This document shows, piece by piece, positions 1 to 11,559 of a stretch of 64,000 bases of DNA; position 1 is the first letter of the stretch; each line of letters starts with the position of its first letter. Location of the stretch: contig NC_058152.1 in NCBI RefSeq assembly GCF_011075055.1, positions 8,742,001-8,806,000 of the forward strand, in the 5' to 3' direction. The notes under the pieces were generated by a model. It was not told the origin of the DNA, ran no database searches, and saw nothing but the letters and a program-made list of their open reading frames with translations. Source of the DNA: Mangifera indica (lineage: Eukaryota > Streptophyta > Magnoliopsida > Sapindales > Anacardiaceae). The position numbers and the translations under genes were made by a program.

Positions 1-1025
1 TGTCCACAATGATCAACCAATATAAATCGAGTCCTCAAAATTTACCTTAAAGCTCGAGCCCCCACTTGCCTATGATGAAGTAATATCTGATCTCTAAGAC
101 ATCTGTGCTAGTTATCCATATAAAGTAGTTCAAAACTGTCATTTTCTCCCACCCTCTTTGCCTATGTATGTCATTTACATTATTGATTACAACATTTAAT
201 CTCTCATTTGAGTGTGTTTGGCTTGTGCACTTTAAATTGATATCCCTTCTTAAGAGCATCTCGAGTTACTGCATCAATGGCATGTTATTTACTTGAACAT
301 AATGTATCAATTTTTGGAGAATCACCATCTCTTTGCACTCCTCAGTTTCTAAATGTAGATGGCTGATTAAGAAAATTGGGTAACCGATGAAATGCATCAA
401 TACAAACATTCCCACCATCAGGATTTGTTTGCGGGAAACTACTTGTATCTTCAATATCTTCATTAACATGTATCTTTTCTTCAAACTCTAGTTCTTCGAT
501 AGGAATATCATGCATAATCTTCCCTTCAAATTCACTCTAATTTGGAAAATTTTCTTCATTGTCACAAATAAATTCTTCTGCACTATATAATACATAAACA
601 TGAATATCATTTAAGTATGCAAAGTCTTCCTCAGAAAATTCTTATTTTGGATTGATCCCTATATTTTGAATCTTTCTAAACCAATCTCATGATCTTGTGG
701 ATAACTACTCAGTTTACCATCTTGTAAACTCTCATCTGCTTGTTGAATATCTTAACTATCATCATTAAGTGTAATTGTTATAAAAACTAAAACACATTCT
801 TTAAAGAGGTCAAACAGACCATTAAGAACTTCAATATCTTCATCATTTGAAATTTTAACAAGGATATCATCGTCAAGATGTCTTGGTTTCATACTTATTT
901 GAATGTTAAATACTGTTCAATCTATGTTACACTTTTCACTCACTATTTGGATTAATCCTTCGAATGTCGTGTGTTTTGGAATTTTAATCAATTTCCTGTT
1001 ACCTCTAACATATCTTATTATGTTA
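1..1025 (-). pseudogene. Mutator-like (MULE) transposase, N-terminal fragment, broken
   Basis: I recognise this by conceptual translation of the minus strand with several in-frame stops. From about 1015 down to 840 it reads as a PB1-like N-terminal module (motifs VRGNRKLIKIP, FEGLIQIVSEKCNID, MKPRHLDDDILVKIS). An acidic linker follows. From about 290 to 1 comes a MuDR-type DNA-binding region (motifs DALKKGYQFKVHKPN, RAKRVGENDSFELL, HRC, LLHHRQV). This is the usual order at the N-terminus of plant MULE transposases, which bind terminal inverted repeats. The DDE catalytic domain would lie left of position 1, outside the window. Stop codons at several places, including TGA after CNID, show it is dead. 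It could also be a domesticated relative, but the stops argue against that. The Copia element at 1207 inserted just upstream of its N-terminus. Confidence 0.65.
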
Positions 1026-1044
1026 TCACCTCATTCTATCCATT

Positions 1045-1058
1045 CCCCCCCCCCCCCC
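1045..1058. repeat. 14-base poly-C tract
   Basis: A run of 14 C followed by TCCCCTC stands out in an AT-rich background. It lies in the 5' flank of the MULE remnant. Homopolymers like this slip during replication and sequencing, so the length may not be exact. Confidence 0.9.
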
Positions 1059-1206
1059 TCCCCTCTATCCTCTATCTAATTGAAACACATCCCGCTATTT
1101 AGATTAATCCTACAATGAAATATATAATCAACATAAATAACATAACCAAAAATACTATTTACAAACATTATTTTATTATTAAGTTCAAGTTTTGTGATTT
1201 TATTTC

Positions 1207-1588
1207 TATTGGATCTGGGTCCACCCATGACGGGTCGACCTAACCCGATTTGATTAACTGCCAAAGGGCAGTTATTAGCAGTTATTATTGGCAGTTGGAC
1301 TTTTATATAAAGTCCTAACTGCCTCCCAAAAAATGTGATGAAGTGGTGATGTGAGGAGAGAACACCATTTTACAGAGAACTCTTCTCTCCTGCCAAGACT
1401 AATATGCATAGTAAATTAGTCTCCCAAATGGAAATTAGTACGTTGGCAAATGGCGTCGTGGAAATAGACTAACGTCAACACCTCGCGTAGAATTCGAAAA
1501 CGCTTCATCGAACACATAAACGGGTACGCAAATTCTATTTACAGATTTCACAGAATTCGGATCCTGGCATGTTTAATTGTTTCTAACA
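1207..1588 (+). repeat. 5' LTR of Copia-1
   Basis: It matches 8394-8775 base for base except for about 16 substitutions and no obvious indel. It holds a TATA-like TTTATATAAAG at about 1301-1311, a plausible core promoter for the element's transcript. It is preceded by the TSD ATTTC (1202-1206). Confidence 0.95.
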
Positions 1589-1589
1589 T

Positions 1590-1601
1590 TGGTATCAGAG
1601 C
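1590..1601 (+). promoter_or_regulatory. Primer-binding site (initiator Met tRNA) of Copia-1
   Basis: TGGTATCAGAGC begins one base after the 5' LTR. This 12-mer is the standard plant PBS complementary to the 3' end of tRNA-iMet. Confidence 0.93.
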
Positions 1602-2029
1602 CTAGGATACATATTTGTTATGTTTTCTGTGAATGATATTGCGTATATTATACGAATTAGAATCTGTATATAGAAATTTGTTTAAAATTTGTTTTTGGGG
1701 ATGAATTTAATTCGGCCAAAATTGCATGAAATTGGTGTTGGGAAAAATGTTTGATGTATGCTAGGAATAATATTACATGTTTTAAATTGAAAATCAACTC
1801 GAATTAACGCTGGAATCGATCAAAATAGACCCAAATCTGAGACCCAAGGCATATTTTTTCTTGCTCGCCGTTTCAATGGATTCTGGCGCCATCGACACCG
1901 GAACTTGGAACGATTAGACTCTGTGTTGACTGGGCTACAAAAGCCCTATGGTCTTGTCGTCGAAAAATCGTTGAAAAATGGCCAATTAGATGGACAGCAA
2001 GATTAGGGTTCATCGCGCTATTTCAGGTC

Positions 2030-2480
2030 AAAATCGGGTTGGAAAAACCTGATTACTCAAATCGGAGGTCAACAGGTTAGTCAATACCCAAACCGGTCAA
2101 TGGGTTAACCCGTTTAGTCAACCGGGTCACCCAATCCAGATCCTGACCCATAGATAACCTGATCAACTGTTGATCGGTCAATGGTCAAATAGTTGACCTA
2201 TCAACAGTCAACATTTGACCAGGCGTGAGCCCATTTTCGACGCGTGAATGAGTTTCCCAGCACGCGGTGACGTGTGATAGCATTATTTCAGCACATCTGA
2301 GTTATCCCTGGCACGTAAGGGTGCGTGCATACACATATACGACACGTGGAGGCACGTGATAGCACGTACAGACATATATACGGTGTGTAGAGGCACGTGC
2401 GGTGTTTACTTGGCGCGTGAAAGAGCTTATGAACTTATTTCTGCCTATAAACACCCACTTTCAGAGTGTATTGGCACGTG
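2030..2480 (+). promoter_or_regulatory. Copia-1 leader with clustered GTCAA/TTGAC and CACGTG motifs
   Basis: Between the PBS and the gag remnant the leader is packed with GGTCAA, AGTCAA and TTGACC words (2065-2220). It then has four perfect CACGTG palindromes at 2343, 2353, 2394 and 2475, with several near copies (CACGTA, GACGTG). TTGACC/T is the core of the WRKY W-box and CACGTG is the G-box/E-box core. Whether either factor class binds here is inference. The GTCAA cluster recurs in the leader of Copia-2 (62830-63060, minus). Confidence 0.6.
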
Positions 2481-3259
2481 AAACTTGTTTTCTAGTCCTT
2501 TGGAAGTTGTGTAGTACTTGGATTGGTAAATGAGATGTGTTCCATGGGTCTTACGACGTATAATGACATATAATATCTTATTCCAACTCCCGAAAACACA
2601 TATTGGTGTTTTAGGATACATGTTTCTACTTCATGCAAATTTATTGATTAGAGACCATCACGTTGCATGTAGAAATTATTAATATCCTATTGAATTCTCT
2701 TAATTGGGAAAAAGAAAATACCCATGCGTGAATATGATCCCCGTAATCAATGATCTTATTCGGGACAAGAATTTGAAAACTTTTGGGATTGAGTGGATTC
2801 ATTACAGCTTGCTATAGAGTGACACTTAGTAATGTACGATAGAATATTCATTATTTTATCGTTATTCCTAAAATTAACATAATGCGAGGTATTTGACCTA
2901 ACACAAATGTAATAGAGACTTTATCATGGATAAAGTGACTTAAAGATCGATACGGGTTGATGAAATGGTCCTAGTCAAAATAGATGATGCATTCGTTGTA
3001 TCATATATATTTGTTAAGTATGGGAATTCTGAGATTGGTAGAATTTAATGAAATTCTCATCCATAATTAATATTGGCGCAATTAGATTAAAGTTTAAAAT
3101 GTCAAGCATTTGTGTCATGAGAGATGATTGGGAACATAGTGAACTTTCGATTTTGTGTCTTATGTGAGATATTTTAAAATTTTAATGCGTAATTGCGACA
3201 ATTGATGTGTATTTGATTGCATTGATAGCGTTGTGTCAGATAAATGTCTCTATAATCTA

Positions 3260-6200
3260 GTTAACCATAACATCTTAGAAAATGATGGCTGATTTGAATG
3301 AGAATTATACTGAATAGAGAGAATTAAACCATGTGGCATTTGAAATGCACAATATCCTAGATGAGCAAAAGGCTTTAGAGGCTATGAATCAGGTTAAGAT
3401 TTAGTTGTGGCTGACTAAGAGATAGAAACCTAATTAGTGTCTTACACAAACGTGATGTGGACGCACATCACGCATGTAAGAAGCAAGATCCACTTTGTGT
3501 GATATCTTGATTAGTTTCATGATTATCAATCTGGTAAATAAGTACCATGAAAATTCAACTGCATATGCCATAAGTCTAGTTTTAGTTGAAAAGTTTGGAG
3601 GAACTGTAGTCCCCAACTGATGACAGTTGATTTTTGAATTTGATTGAATGTCAAATTTAATTATGAAACTAAAGTCAGCTACGCGTAACCTGATACATGA
3701 ACAGGAGGTTCATTTAGAAAAATGATTTCTTCTTGAAAGTGAGAGTGTATCAAGGTATATATGACCCACAATGAGAAAAGAAGGATTTTTGTCAATTATT
3801 CTAGCCATATAAAATTAGAGGATAAGCGCCCATGAGGTAGCTGAATTTAATGCTCATGCATACGTTATAGAATCAATTTTCAAAAGTGAGTGGCTTAAGT
3901 CCTAATATAAGAAGGAGATTGTTTAATGCTCAAAGAATAAGAACAAGGAATTGAAATGAGAAGAGTGGCAAAATTACTAGAAGAAGAGATGAAAACAAGA
4001 TGAGTAGTTGCAATAGAAGCAACAAGAATTATATCGTCTGTGAATGAACAGAGATGAAAATGATAGTCTTGTTTAAAATCAAGTGATGAAACTTTGATTT
4101 TCTGGTACTATGATATTAATTGAGTATTATCCTACTTGGATTATGGACTCTGTAGCCACCGACCAAATAGTTCATGATAGAAGATCTTTAATAGATTTCT
4201 ATCGAATTTTGAATAAAATGGATTGGATATATGTGGGCAATAACACAAGGGTTATAGTAAGAGAAATAGACATGAGCAAATAAGTTTTGTAGATGATCGA
4301 ATCCTATACCTACACAAAATCCAATATGCTCCTAATATTCAGTAAATCTTGGTCAAAGTACTTGTTCTTTTTAAATTAGGATATAATTTGAATTTCTCTG
4401 GGTGTTTTATTGAAATGTGATAGAATTGATTTCTACAGATTTGGTTTGTTGGTTGAATGGTTATATAGTGTTTGTCACATTATATTTTTGATAATGTTAA
4501 GTTTTTCATTATTTGCTTCTCCTATATGTATGGAAATGAATGCAAATAAATGGCATGTTACATTAGGGCATGTAAGCCAAGACTGGTTGAATAAATTGGC
4601 TTATGAAAGTTTATTAGGAACTTTCACATAAATAGAATTGTCCATATGTAAGGATTGCCTAGTTAGAAAAACTTCTAAAAACCATTTGACAAAACTATAT
4701 GAGTTTGACTTCCTTTGCAATCTATATACTTAAGTATATAGATTTTCCTATGAATGTAAAGTTTGAGAATGTATGTCATTTTTCATTACTAATGATGATA
4801 ATAATGCTCGATTTGGTCTTGTCTACTTGATCTCCCATAAGTCAGAAGCAGTAGACTACTTTAGACACTATATATAATTGAGGTTGAGAATCAATTAGAC
4901 AAAATAGATAAGAGTTTTATAAACTCACCGAGATCTTGAGCATTTGTTTCAACAGTTCAAGGAACTGAGTAATGAAATAAATAGTATGATAAATAATAAT
5001 TCCAAAACTTTGCAACAACCAGTGTAACGAAGAAGAGTAATTGAACTCTATTAGAAATGGTTAAGTCAGTGAAAACGCAAGCAAAATGTCAAGTCACTTT
5101 GTGATGATATGATATTTATTGCTGCTTGAGAACTTAACCGATTACCTACTAATCCAGTTGCTTCCACTCCCTATGAGTTATAGTCAAATAGAAAATTCAA
5201 GTTAATTGATTGCAACCTTAGTGGTTAGCAATATCAATCCACAACTTTTCCCATAAGTTAGAGTAATTGGGACTGAGAAGAAATGAATGTATCTTTATCA
5301 AATACGCTGAGCACTCCAAATGGTATGTGTTCATTAGAGAGGATTTCGTTGGAAGATTAATTAAACTTATATTAGAGATACTACATTCATAGAGGATATT
5401 TTTCTTAATAAGGATGACGTTGATAAAAGGTTTCATTTGAATGAGATGAGAAATTAATGAGGATGGGTATATCTTAGCGACCATTGGTTGAGTCCTAAGA
5501 TATAAGACCTATACTTGTTCTAATTAGTGGGAGCAAATGCAATTGAACTCCAGCCTATTTCGGATAGTGGGAGTAATGATCTTTAATTGTTTGCTTCATT
5601 CATCTCACCCTAGTGGGAGCATTGAGATTAAACTTTAATCTATTTCGTATAGTGAGAGCATTAATTCTCAATTGCATTGGAGTGGACGTCCAAAAGTATT
5701 CAAGTGACATTTTTAAAGTGAAAACAAGGTTTTCATAACCATTCCCCAAGATGATAAAGAACCTGAAATAAATGTCTCATCCTTTGATAAGAAAAATTTG
5801 AAATGCATTGGAAGAAAAGATAAAATACTAAGAAAACAAATCAATTCTAAGTTTTGGGTGACTTATCGTCAGATCGAAAATTCATTGGGAATAAATGAGT
5901 TTTCTAAAAGTTGTAAGACAGATGGCTAAATAAATATATATAATTTCGCTTAATAACGAAAAACTATACCCAATGAGAAGGTATAGATTGTGTAGAAGGA
6001 TATTTTTGTCATTTATAATATTTACTTCAATGTATCTGGTTCCAGCTATGATAACACATTTAAATTTAGAATTACACCAGATGAATGTCAAGACAATTTC
6101 CTTAGTGGAAAACTTGACAAAGAAATCTGTAAGAAATAAGATATAGATCTTATTGTTATAGGTCTGAAGCGTAGAGTGTGCAAGCTTCAAAGACATTGAA

Positions 6201-7330
6201 TGACCTAAAACTGTCATCTAGATACTAGTACTTGAACTTTAAAATGATTAATCAAGATCGTCATGTTTATGTGACAAAGTCTGATGACAAATTTGTAATT
6301 TTATCAATGTGTGTGATGATGTATAAATAGCTAGAAATGATTTGAAATAAGTGATAATCATCAAAAGATGGTTGTCCATATCTGTGACTTGCAGGATGTG
6401 GGTAAACAGAATACATATTGCGAATTTACATTTAGAGGAATTGTTTAAAGAAACTTTTGACTCTGTCATAAGAGCATAATATTCAAAAAGTTCTAGAACA
6501 ATCCAATATAGTATACTGTGAACCCGTTCATATTCCTGTGTCAAATGACGAATTATTGAGCCAAAAGAGATATGTCCCAAAACTTAAGATAGAAGCAAAG
6601 AAATGTCAAAGGTTACCTATTCAGATGCCATCAGATGTATTATGTATGCTATGATGCGTACATACCCAGATATTTATTTTGTTATTGGGCTGGTTAGTCG
6701 ATCTAAGTAAATGTTGAAAAGAGCACTGAAAGGTTGTATGTAGAATTGTTGATATTTTTAAGGCTCTGTGGATGATTGATTATGTGATTAAGGATTGAAC
6801 TTACGTTTGATTGGCTATTGAGATGCCAGTTGGGGAAGTGTTTTTTAAACCAACGCAAATTATATAACGGTTAAGTTTTTCTTACTCCAAAAGGACCCAT
6901 ATCTTGGAGCGATAAGAAACAGAGATGCGTAGCCGTATCCACATTGGAAGCCTAGTATATAGCCTATTCAGTTAATGTGTAAGAAACTGTTTGGTTAAGA
7001 AGATTTTTTGTGAATCTGAGTAAACAGGACAATATTGTCAAAGCAATGATTGTTTGTTGAAATGAAAGATCTTGAATTTTTATAAGATAACCAAATATAT
7101 TGACACTAAACACAACGTAATAAGAAACTCAATTTCCAAGAGGGAAATGAACGTACAATATAATTCTACGCATTGTATAGTCATTGATCCTTTGACTGAG
7201 ATTCTTCTAAGAAAAGTATATCTGGCACATGTTAAATTTCTTGGATTGCGTAGACAATGATTGATGAGTGTTGATCTTATATATTGTACTAATGACACAA
7301 CATCAAAAACCATGAATTTAAGTTCACTTT
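3260..7330 (+). pseudogene. Degenerate Copia gag-pol of Copia-1
   Basis: A gag-like stretch begins near 3283 (MMADLNENY, then FEMHNILDEQKALEAMNQ). The GAG-pre-integrase zinc region is at about 4537-4690 (KWHVTLGHVSQDWLNKLA, then CKDCLVRK). Integrase remains run to about 5220 (HRDLEHLFQQFKELSNEINS; TPYEL). RT remains include KEGID near 5980 and SNDELLSQK near 6540. RNase H remains include SDKKQRC and STLEA near 6910-6955, then DTKHNVIRNSI near 7100. Stop codons and frame changes occur throughout, so no functional polyprotein can be made. The longest frames in the interval (5882-6217 and 6248-6580, minus) are antisense shadows. Confidence 0.8.
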
Positions 7331-7699
7331 ATGTTTTTGAACTTATGTCCCGAAATTCTTAGGTTTTCACTGCATACACATTGTTTTTAGCTCAACAAGA
7401 TTGTAATATCACACATGTTAGAGATTGGCTCACTCACATAAGCAATCGCCTTTGGCGCTAAAAGAGCGAGCAAATATGAGACATTATTCTTGAGAATTGT
7501 GATGCTAAGAGAGCATACCAATGAGAGACAAATTTCTCAAGAAAAGATTTATTGAAATAAAAATGTCGCCTTGATGATTGATCAAGATGAAGTCATGAAT
7601 AGATATATTTGAAAATGACCGATTTAGATTCCCCACGTCCAAATAACTTGTGAATGTCAGATGTGAGTTCTTAATATAAATAAATACCTGCAAGTGTGA

Positions 7700-8383
7700 A
7701 GATGATTAAGAACTCAGGTTAGACGCTCGGGTTAGCGACTGAACTAAGATCTGTACAGTGTTGTGAATGACATTTGAGAAAATACACACTATAGCATATG
7801 ATTCATACCATGTGTGCATAAGTAAGACAACCAGTTAAAGTAGTGGAAAGATGAATCCCTGCTCCTTCACTGTGTAAGACTTTATGAGGATTAACTCATG
7901 TTGGTAACTTTTGACTTTTACTATTGTTCGATATTTACTCTTAGTGTTGCTATCTTAGCTTGGAACCTATGGCCACGCATGATTCGGTCTATGGAACATG
8001 ACTAGAAAAGCAGCTAAGTTTAAATTGAGAATTTCGAGTAGAAGAGGAAGACTTATATATATTACGTGTGTCCATTGGCTAGCCGATCATGTCACTCATA
8101 TGGAGATTGGACTTGATCATGGATACATAGGAAAATAACACAATGAAAAATGAGGGAGTCAAGGGAGTTGGTGTTATCGAGTAAGTCTGGGGTGCTGCGA
8201 GCCTAACGCTTTATTTTTGTTTTATTCGGATTGAAGCAGCTATGCTATTCCTAACAGATGCATAGTAATTAGCTCTAAGTGCAGGTTGCTCGCGAGGTTG
8301 CACGACACATTTGCAAGTATGAAACGTACTGTTATATGAGATTTTTGTGGCTAAGCATTTGGTTTGGGTCTTCTATCATGTGT
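7700..8383 (+). other. Long noncoding segment between RNase H and 3' LTR of Copia-1
   Basis: About 0.7 kb with no open frame. Its sequence can be followed by eye in the inverted Copia-2 copy (about 51215-51930). Shared stretches include words around 'tgtcactcatatggagattggacttgatcat' cognates, the GTTGCTATCTTAG region and the approach to the PPT. Retention of this part in two otherwise diverged elements suggests a role in the RNA or in reverse transcription, or descent from a lost third ORF. Confidence 0.5.
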
Positions 8384-8393
8384 GAGTGGGAGA
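8384..8393 (+). promoter_or_regulatory. Polypurine tract of Copia-1
   Basis: GAGTGGGAGA sits immediately before the 3' LTR start at 8394. Copia-2 has the same GAGTGGGAGA at its own 3' LTR (minus strand, about 51207-51216). Confidence 0.85.
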
Positions 8394-8775
8394 TATTGGA
8401 TCTGAGTCCACCTATGACGGGTCGACCCGACCCGATTTGATTAACTGCCAAAGGGCAGTTATTAGCGGTTATTATTGGCAGTTGGACTTTTATATAAAGT
8501 CTTAACTGCCTCCCAAAAAATGTGATGAAGTGGTGATGTGAGGAGAGAACACCATTTTACAGAGAACTCTTCTCTACTGCCAAAACCAATACGCATAGTA
8601 AATTAGTCTCCCAAATGGAAATCAATACGTTGGCAAATGGCGTCGTGGAAATAGACTAACGTCAACACCTCGCGTAGAATTTGAAAACGCTTCATCGAAC
8701 ACATAAACGAGTACGCAAATTCTATTTACAGATTTTACAGAATTCGGATCCTAGCATGTTTAATTGTTTCTAACA
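8394..8775 (+). repeat. 3' LTR of Copia-1
   Basis: A 382-bp partner of 1207-1588, followed by the TSD ATTTC (8776-8780). Confidence 0.95.
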
Positions 8776-8780
8776 ATTTC

Positions 8781-9480
8781 TATTGCATAATTACACATAT
8801 TTCATAATTCTATTACATATTGTGACTATTAATAAATACACTTTGATTAATTTGATACTAATTATTGAAAATATCACTTTACCCCTAAATTATAAAATAT
8901 CATTTTACTCTCAAATTTATTTAATATCTCTAACACCTTTTATTGTAAAATATCATTTTACCTTCAAATATTATCTAATATCTCTAATACCTTTTATTAT
9001 AAAATATTATTTCACCGCTTACTATGTAATTACAAAATACTGTTATAATTTTTACCAATTCTTTTTAGACACAACTCTAATTTATTATATAGAACACCAC
9101 ATATAATTGTATTATCAATAAAATAATAACAATTGAAGTTATAGTACATATAAATATCTTGATATTACGAACTTTTTTCTTCTTGCTCGAAAACCCAATC
9201 ACGAACTTTTTTCTTTCTCTAGAATCTCTGTCAGATAATAAATAAAATTGTATGTGTTAATAGATAAAGGAAGAGATATAGTTTATATAGAATAAAAGAA
9301 TGGTAGTTTTGGTACTTTATTGGGTATTTAGGTCATTTTTGTTTAAACTCTTTAAAATATTGGTATTTTTGTTTAAGGCACAAAATTATGGGTAAATTTT
9401 TTATTGCCCGTGAAGAATGGGTAATTTAATTAATTTCCCATTTTTAAATGGTTTGATTCAAATTATGCACACTTCTAGTA
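8781..9480. other. AT-rich DNA right of Copia-1; may continue the MULE remnant's 5' flank
   Basis: No gene. Removing Copia-1 joins this stretch to the MULE fragment at 1-1025, so it may hold the MULE 5' untranslated end. The block near 9385-9460 has GGGTAA/TTACCC words (with TTTCCCATTT at the right), which would suit a MULE terminus, but no terminal repeat partner is visible because the other end is outside the window. Confidence 0.3.
8866..9020. repeat. Imperfect tandem repeat, about 60-bp unit, 2-3 copies
   Basis: Blocks starting AAAATATCATTTTAC at about 8894 and 8955, with diverged flanking copies at 8866 and 9000. Each is followed by TAATATCTCTAA and CCTTTTATT. Confidence 0.7.
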
Positions 9481-9940
9481 GAGATAAACCAATAGAATAT
9501 CATAAGTAGGAACCCAAATAAGTCAATAACTTCAACTTTAAAATAATATAATTGATAACCAGCAAGATTAATAACTATTTGTTAAATATTTAAATTTAAT
9601 TTTCAATTCATATGATGTTTATGACTGTCATAAATATTAAAACTATTAATAAATATATGACATATCAAACATAATAAATTCAAATCAATAATACTTATAA
9701 CAAACTAACAAAAAAAAAAACTAAAAATAGTATTTTATAGTTTTACTAAAAAAGAGTTATTAAATTAAAATAAATGTCTTCGGATGATGTGAATTTGGTG
9801 TTTGGTGATACAATATCGATTTCTTTGTTGATTCAAAATAGGGATATGGATTTTATAAATGAAACTCTTTCTATCAAATAAAGATAAAAAATATTAAGGA
9901 TTTTTCACCTTATGATGTTATGTAATATTGTATTTAAAAT
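9480..9940 (+). repeat. Dispersed repeat, copy A
   Basis: It aligns by eye with 27293-28140. Shared landmarks are AACTTCAACTT, AAGATTAATAACTA, TGTGACTGTCATAAA-like words, a poly-A stretch after AACA, TAAATGTCTT, TACAATATC and TTTGTTGATTCAAA. There is no ORF and the class is unknown. Copy A keeps the site (about 9636-9640) that is filled by a MITE in copy B. Confidence 0.75.
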
Positions 9941-11400
9941 ATTTGGATTAGTTTAGGTCAGATTGAGTTGGCTTCATGTCAACCCAGACCCGACCAATTT
10001 TTTAAGGGTCAATCCAAATTCGATCTAAACTATTTTTTGTATCAAAAATCATAACCCTAACCAATTTTTTTTTATATCATATTGTGTTAGATTCACGGGT
10101 CTTGCTAATTTTTGTCAAGTCTAATTTTGTGCATGGCTTATGATTTGCTATACTTTAACCATTTATTCAATGGTCTGAACATAGTAATGTATTAGTTTGA
10201 TATATAATTTAAACACTTTTTTTTTCATTAAAGAACCGAAAAATATTAGAAAATTTTGTTTGGTTGAAATAAATTGAAATATTTTTTTTTTTAAATAATT
10301 TTTTCACTTAAATGATTTTAAACGAATTTTCAAATATTAAAAATACCAAGATAGAACTTAAAAATTCAAATTATATTTAAGTATCTTTAAATTACAAATC
10401 AATTTGACATTGTGTCATTAAGATTGTATTTGATATTTGTTATTCGAGGTTGAATTAAACAAGTCAAGTTTGAGCAAAAAAACAGAGTCCTTTTTATAAA
10501 CAAATCAAGTTTGAGATAATTCAAATATTTGTATTTAAATTAAATTGAATTAAATCTAATTTTAAATTATGTTTTAGTCAAATTTAAATCTTCTTTAATT
10601 AGACTTCCATATCAAATCCCACCGTAAATGTTATTCTCTATCTTGTGGTACAAGTCAAAAGTATATGCCAATTCCTTGATTCAACAGAAAAAGGTTTGAG
10701 GGTAGACTAACCAAGTTAGAATTAAACCCGATTCAAGCAACTTCATTGAATCAAATTTGACCCAATTAATCCATTACATTAGATATAACATGTCCATTAG
10801 ATTGGAGAAAAATAAAGAAATTTGATATTATTTTGTTATAAAAGGAAGAAAACAAATGAAGAGATTTGATCATCAATATTATATAGTATATTTAAGTAAG
10901 AAAGTGGATTGAATATGAAGAATTTATAAACACATTTTTTTTCTAAGAATCCTTGACTGACTCATGGGGAGGCCTAAGGCAATTGCCCATCTCGAGTCTC
11001 AAAGATAAACATTAATCCGATAGTAAATTGAGATGTAGACAGCAAGGCACATGCTTTTGACCTAAGCTAGTTTACACTTGCCTGGTGAAAATGGCATTTC
11101 CAAAACAGAACCCAATGCACAAAATAAATAGTATCTTAATTGGTCTTATCCTCGCAATTTCAGTGCGAAAGTTGATTTTATCTCTCTCTCTCTCTCTCTC
11201 TGAATGGTAGGCAGCAATCGCCGCTTCTTGTGGGGATTTGAGAGCTCACTGCGTCATAAAATATAGCATTGGGGAACACAATTTTGGCAGGCCTAACAAG
11301 CTGAAAAGAGGGTCTAATGTGAAAGAATGAATGGTGGGTGGGTGAGTTTGCTTTTCATATTTCCACTGAAAAAGTAATTAAGTTGTGTACAACTACAACA
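9941..11400. other. AT-rich intergenic stretch with a TC microsatellite
   Basis: I see no supported gene. A (TC)10 microsatellite is at 11181-11200. The part from 10950 to 11340 is less AT-rich than its surroundings and could be untranslated or regulatory DNA of the neighbouring minus-strand gene candidate, but nothing fixes this. Confidence 0.5.
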
Positions 11401-11421
11401 ACTAAAAGTGTGCACAAGGGT

Positions 11422-11557
11422 CTATAATTTCTGCTGGAAAGCAAGCCTAACATCAACAATGCTATCATACTCAGCACTAAACAACATCATGAAATTTGCA
11501 CCTTCCATATTCAAACAATCCACTTCAGAAATTCTGGAAGGCCAAAATTTGCTCAGC
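11422..11557 (-). CDS. Possible terminal exon of an unrecognised gene
   Basis: On the minus strand a pyrimidine-rich acceptor (CATCTTTACCAG) precedes a frame of 44 codons ending in TAG at 11422-11424. The translation begins LSKFWPSRISEVDCLNMEG and ends VDVRLAFQQKL. It contains mixed, protein-like composition rather than AT-driven lysine and asparagine runs. I do not recognise the family, and no upstream exon could be identified between here and 13930. A frame is also open on the plus strand (11408-11665), so the call rests on splice context and composition only. It could instead be a captured gene fragment. Confidence 0.3.
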
Positions 11558-11559
11558 CT

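Larger units (their letters stand above)
1207..8775 (+). mobile_element. Complete Ty1/Copia LTR retrotransposon (Copia-1), pol degraded
   Basis: The 7569-bp element has two 382-bp LTRs that begin TATTGGATCTG and end TTTCTAACA. The 5-bp target duplication ATTTC is at 1202-1206 and 8776-8780. A PBS complementary to initiator-Met tRNA follows the 5' LTR and a purine-rich PPT precedes the 3' LTR. The internal order is leader, gag remnant, GAG-pre-integrase, integrase, RT, RNase H, long 3' untranslated part, which is the Copia order (integrase before RT). By eye the LTRs differ at about 16 of 382 positions (about 4%), yet no frame of gag-pol stays open for long. Relatives include the minus-strand Copia-2 at 50.8-63.8 kb, which shares the PPT, the leader motifs and the 3' noncoding part. 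Confidence 0.93.

Noticed and set aside
5882..6580. Two minus-strand frames of 111 and 110 codons in Copia-1
   Set aside because: They are antisense to the degraded RT region of a plus-strand element and have no recognisable content.
1202..8783. Copia-1 starting at TGGATC with an 8-bp duplication
   Set aside because: Both LTR copies share TATTGG, and starting there gives the usual 5-bp Copia duplication ATTTC at both ends.
8783..9106. 107-codon plus frame
   Set aside because: It is produced by an imperfect 60-bp tandem repeat in AT-rich DNA; composition is Ile, Tyr, Leu and Phe only.
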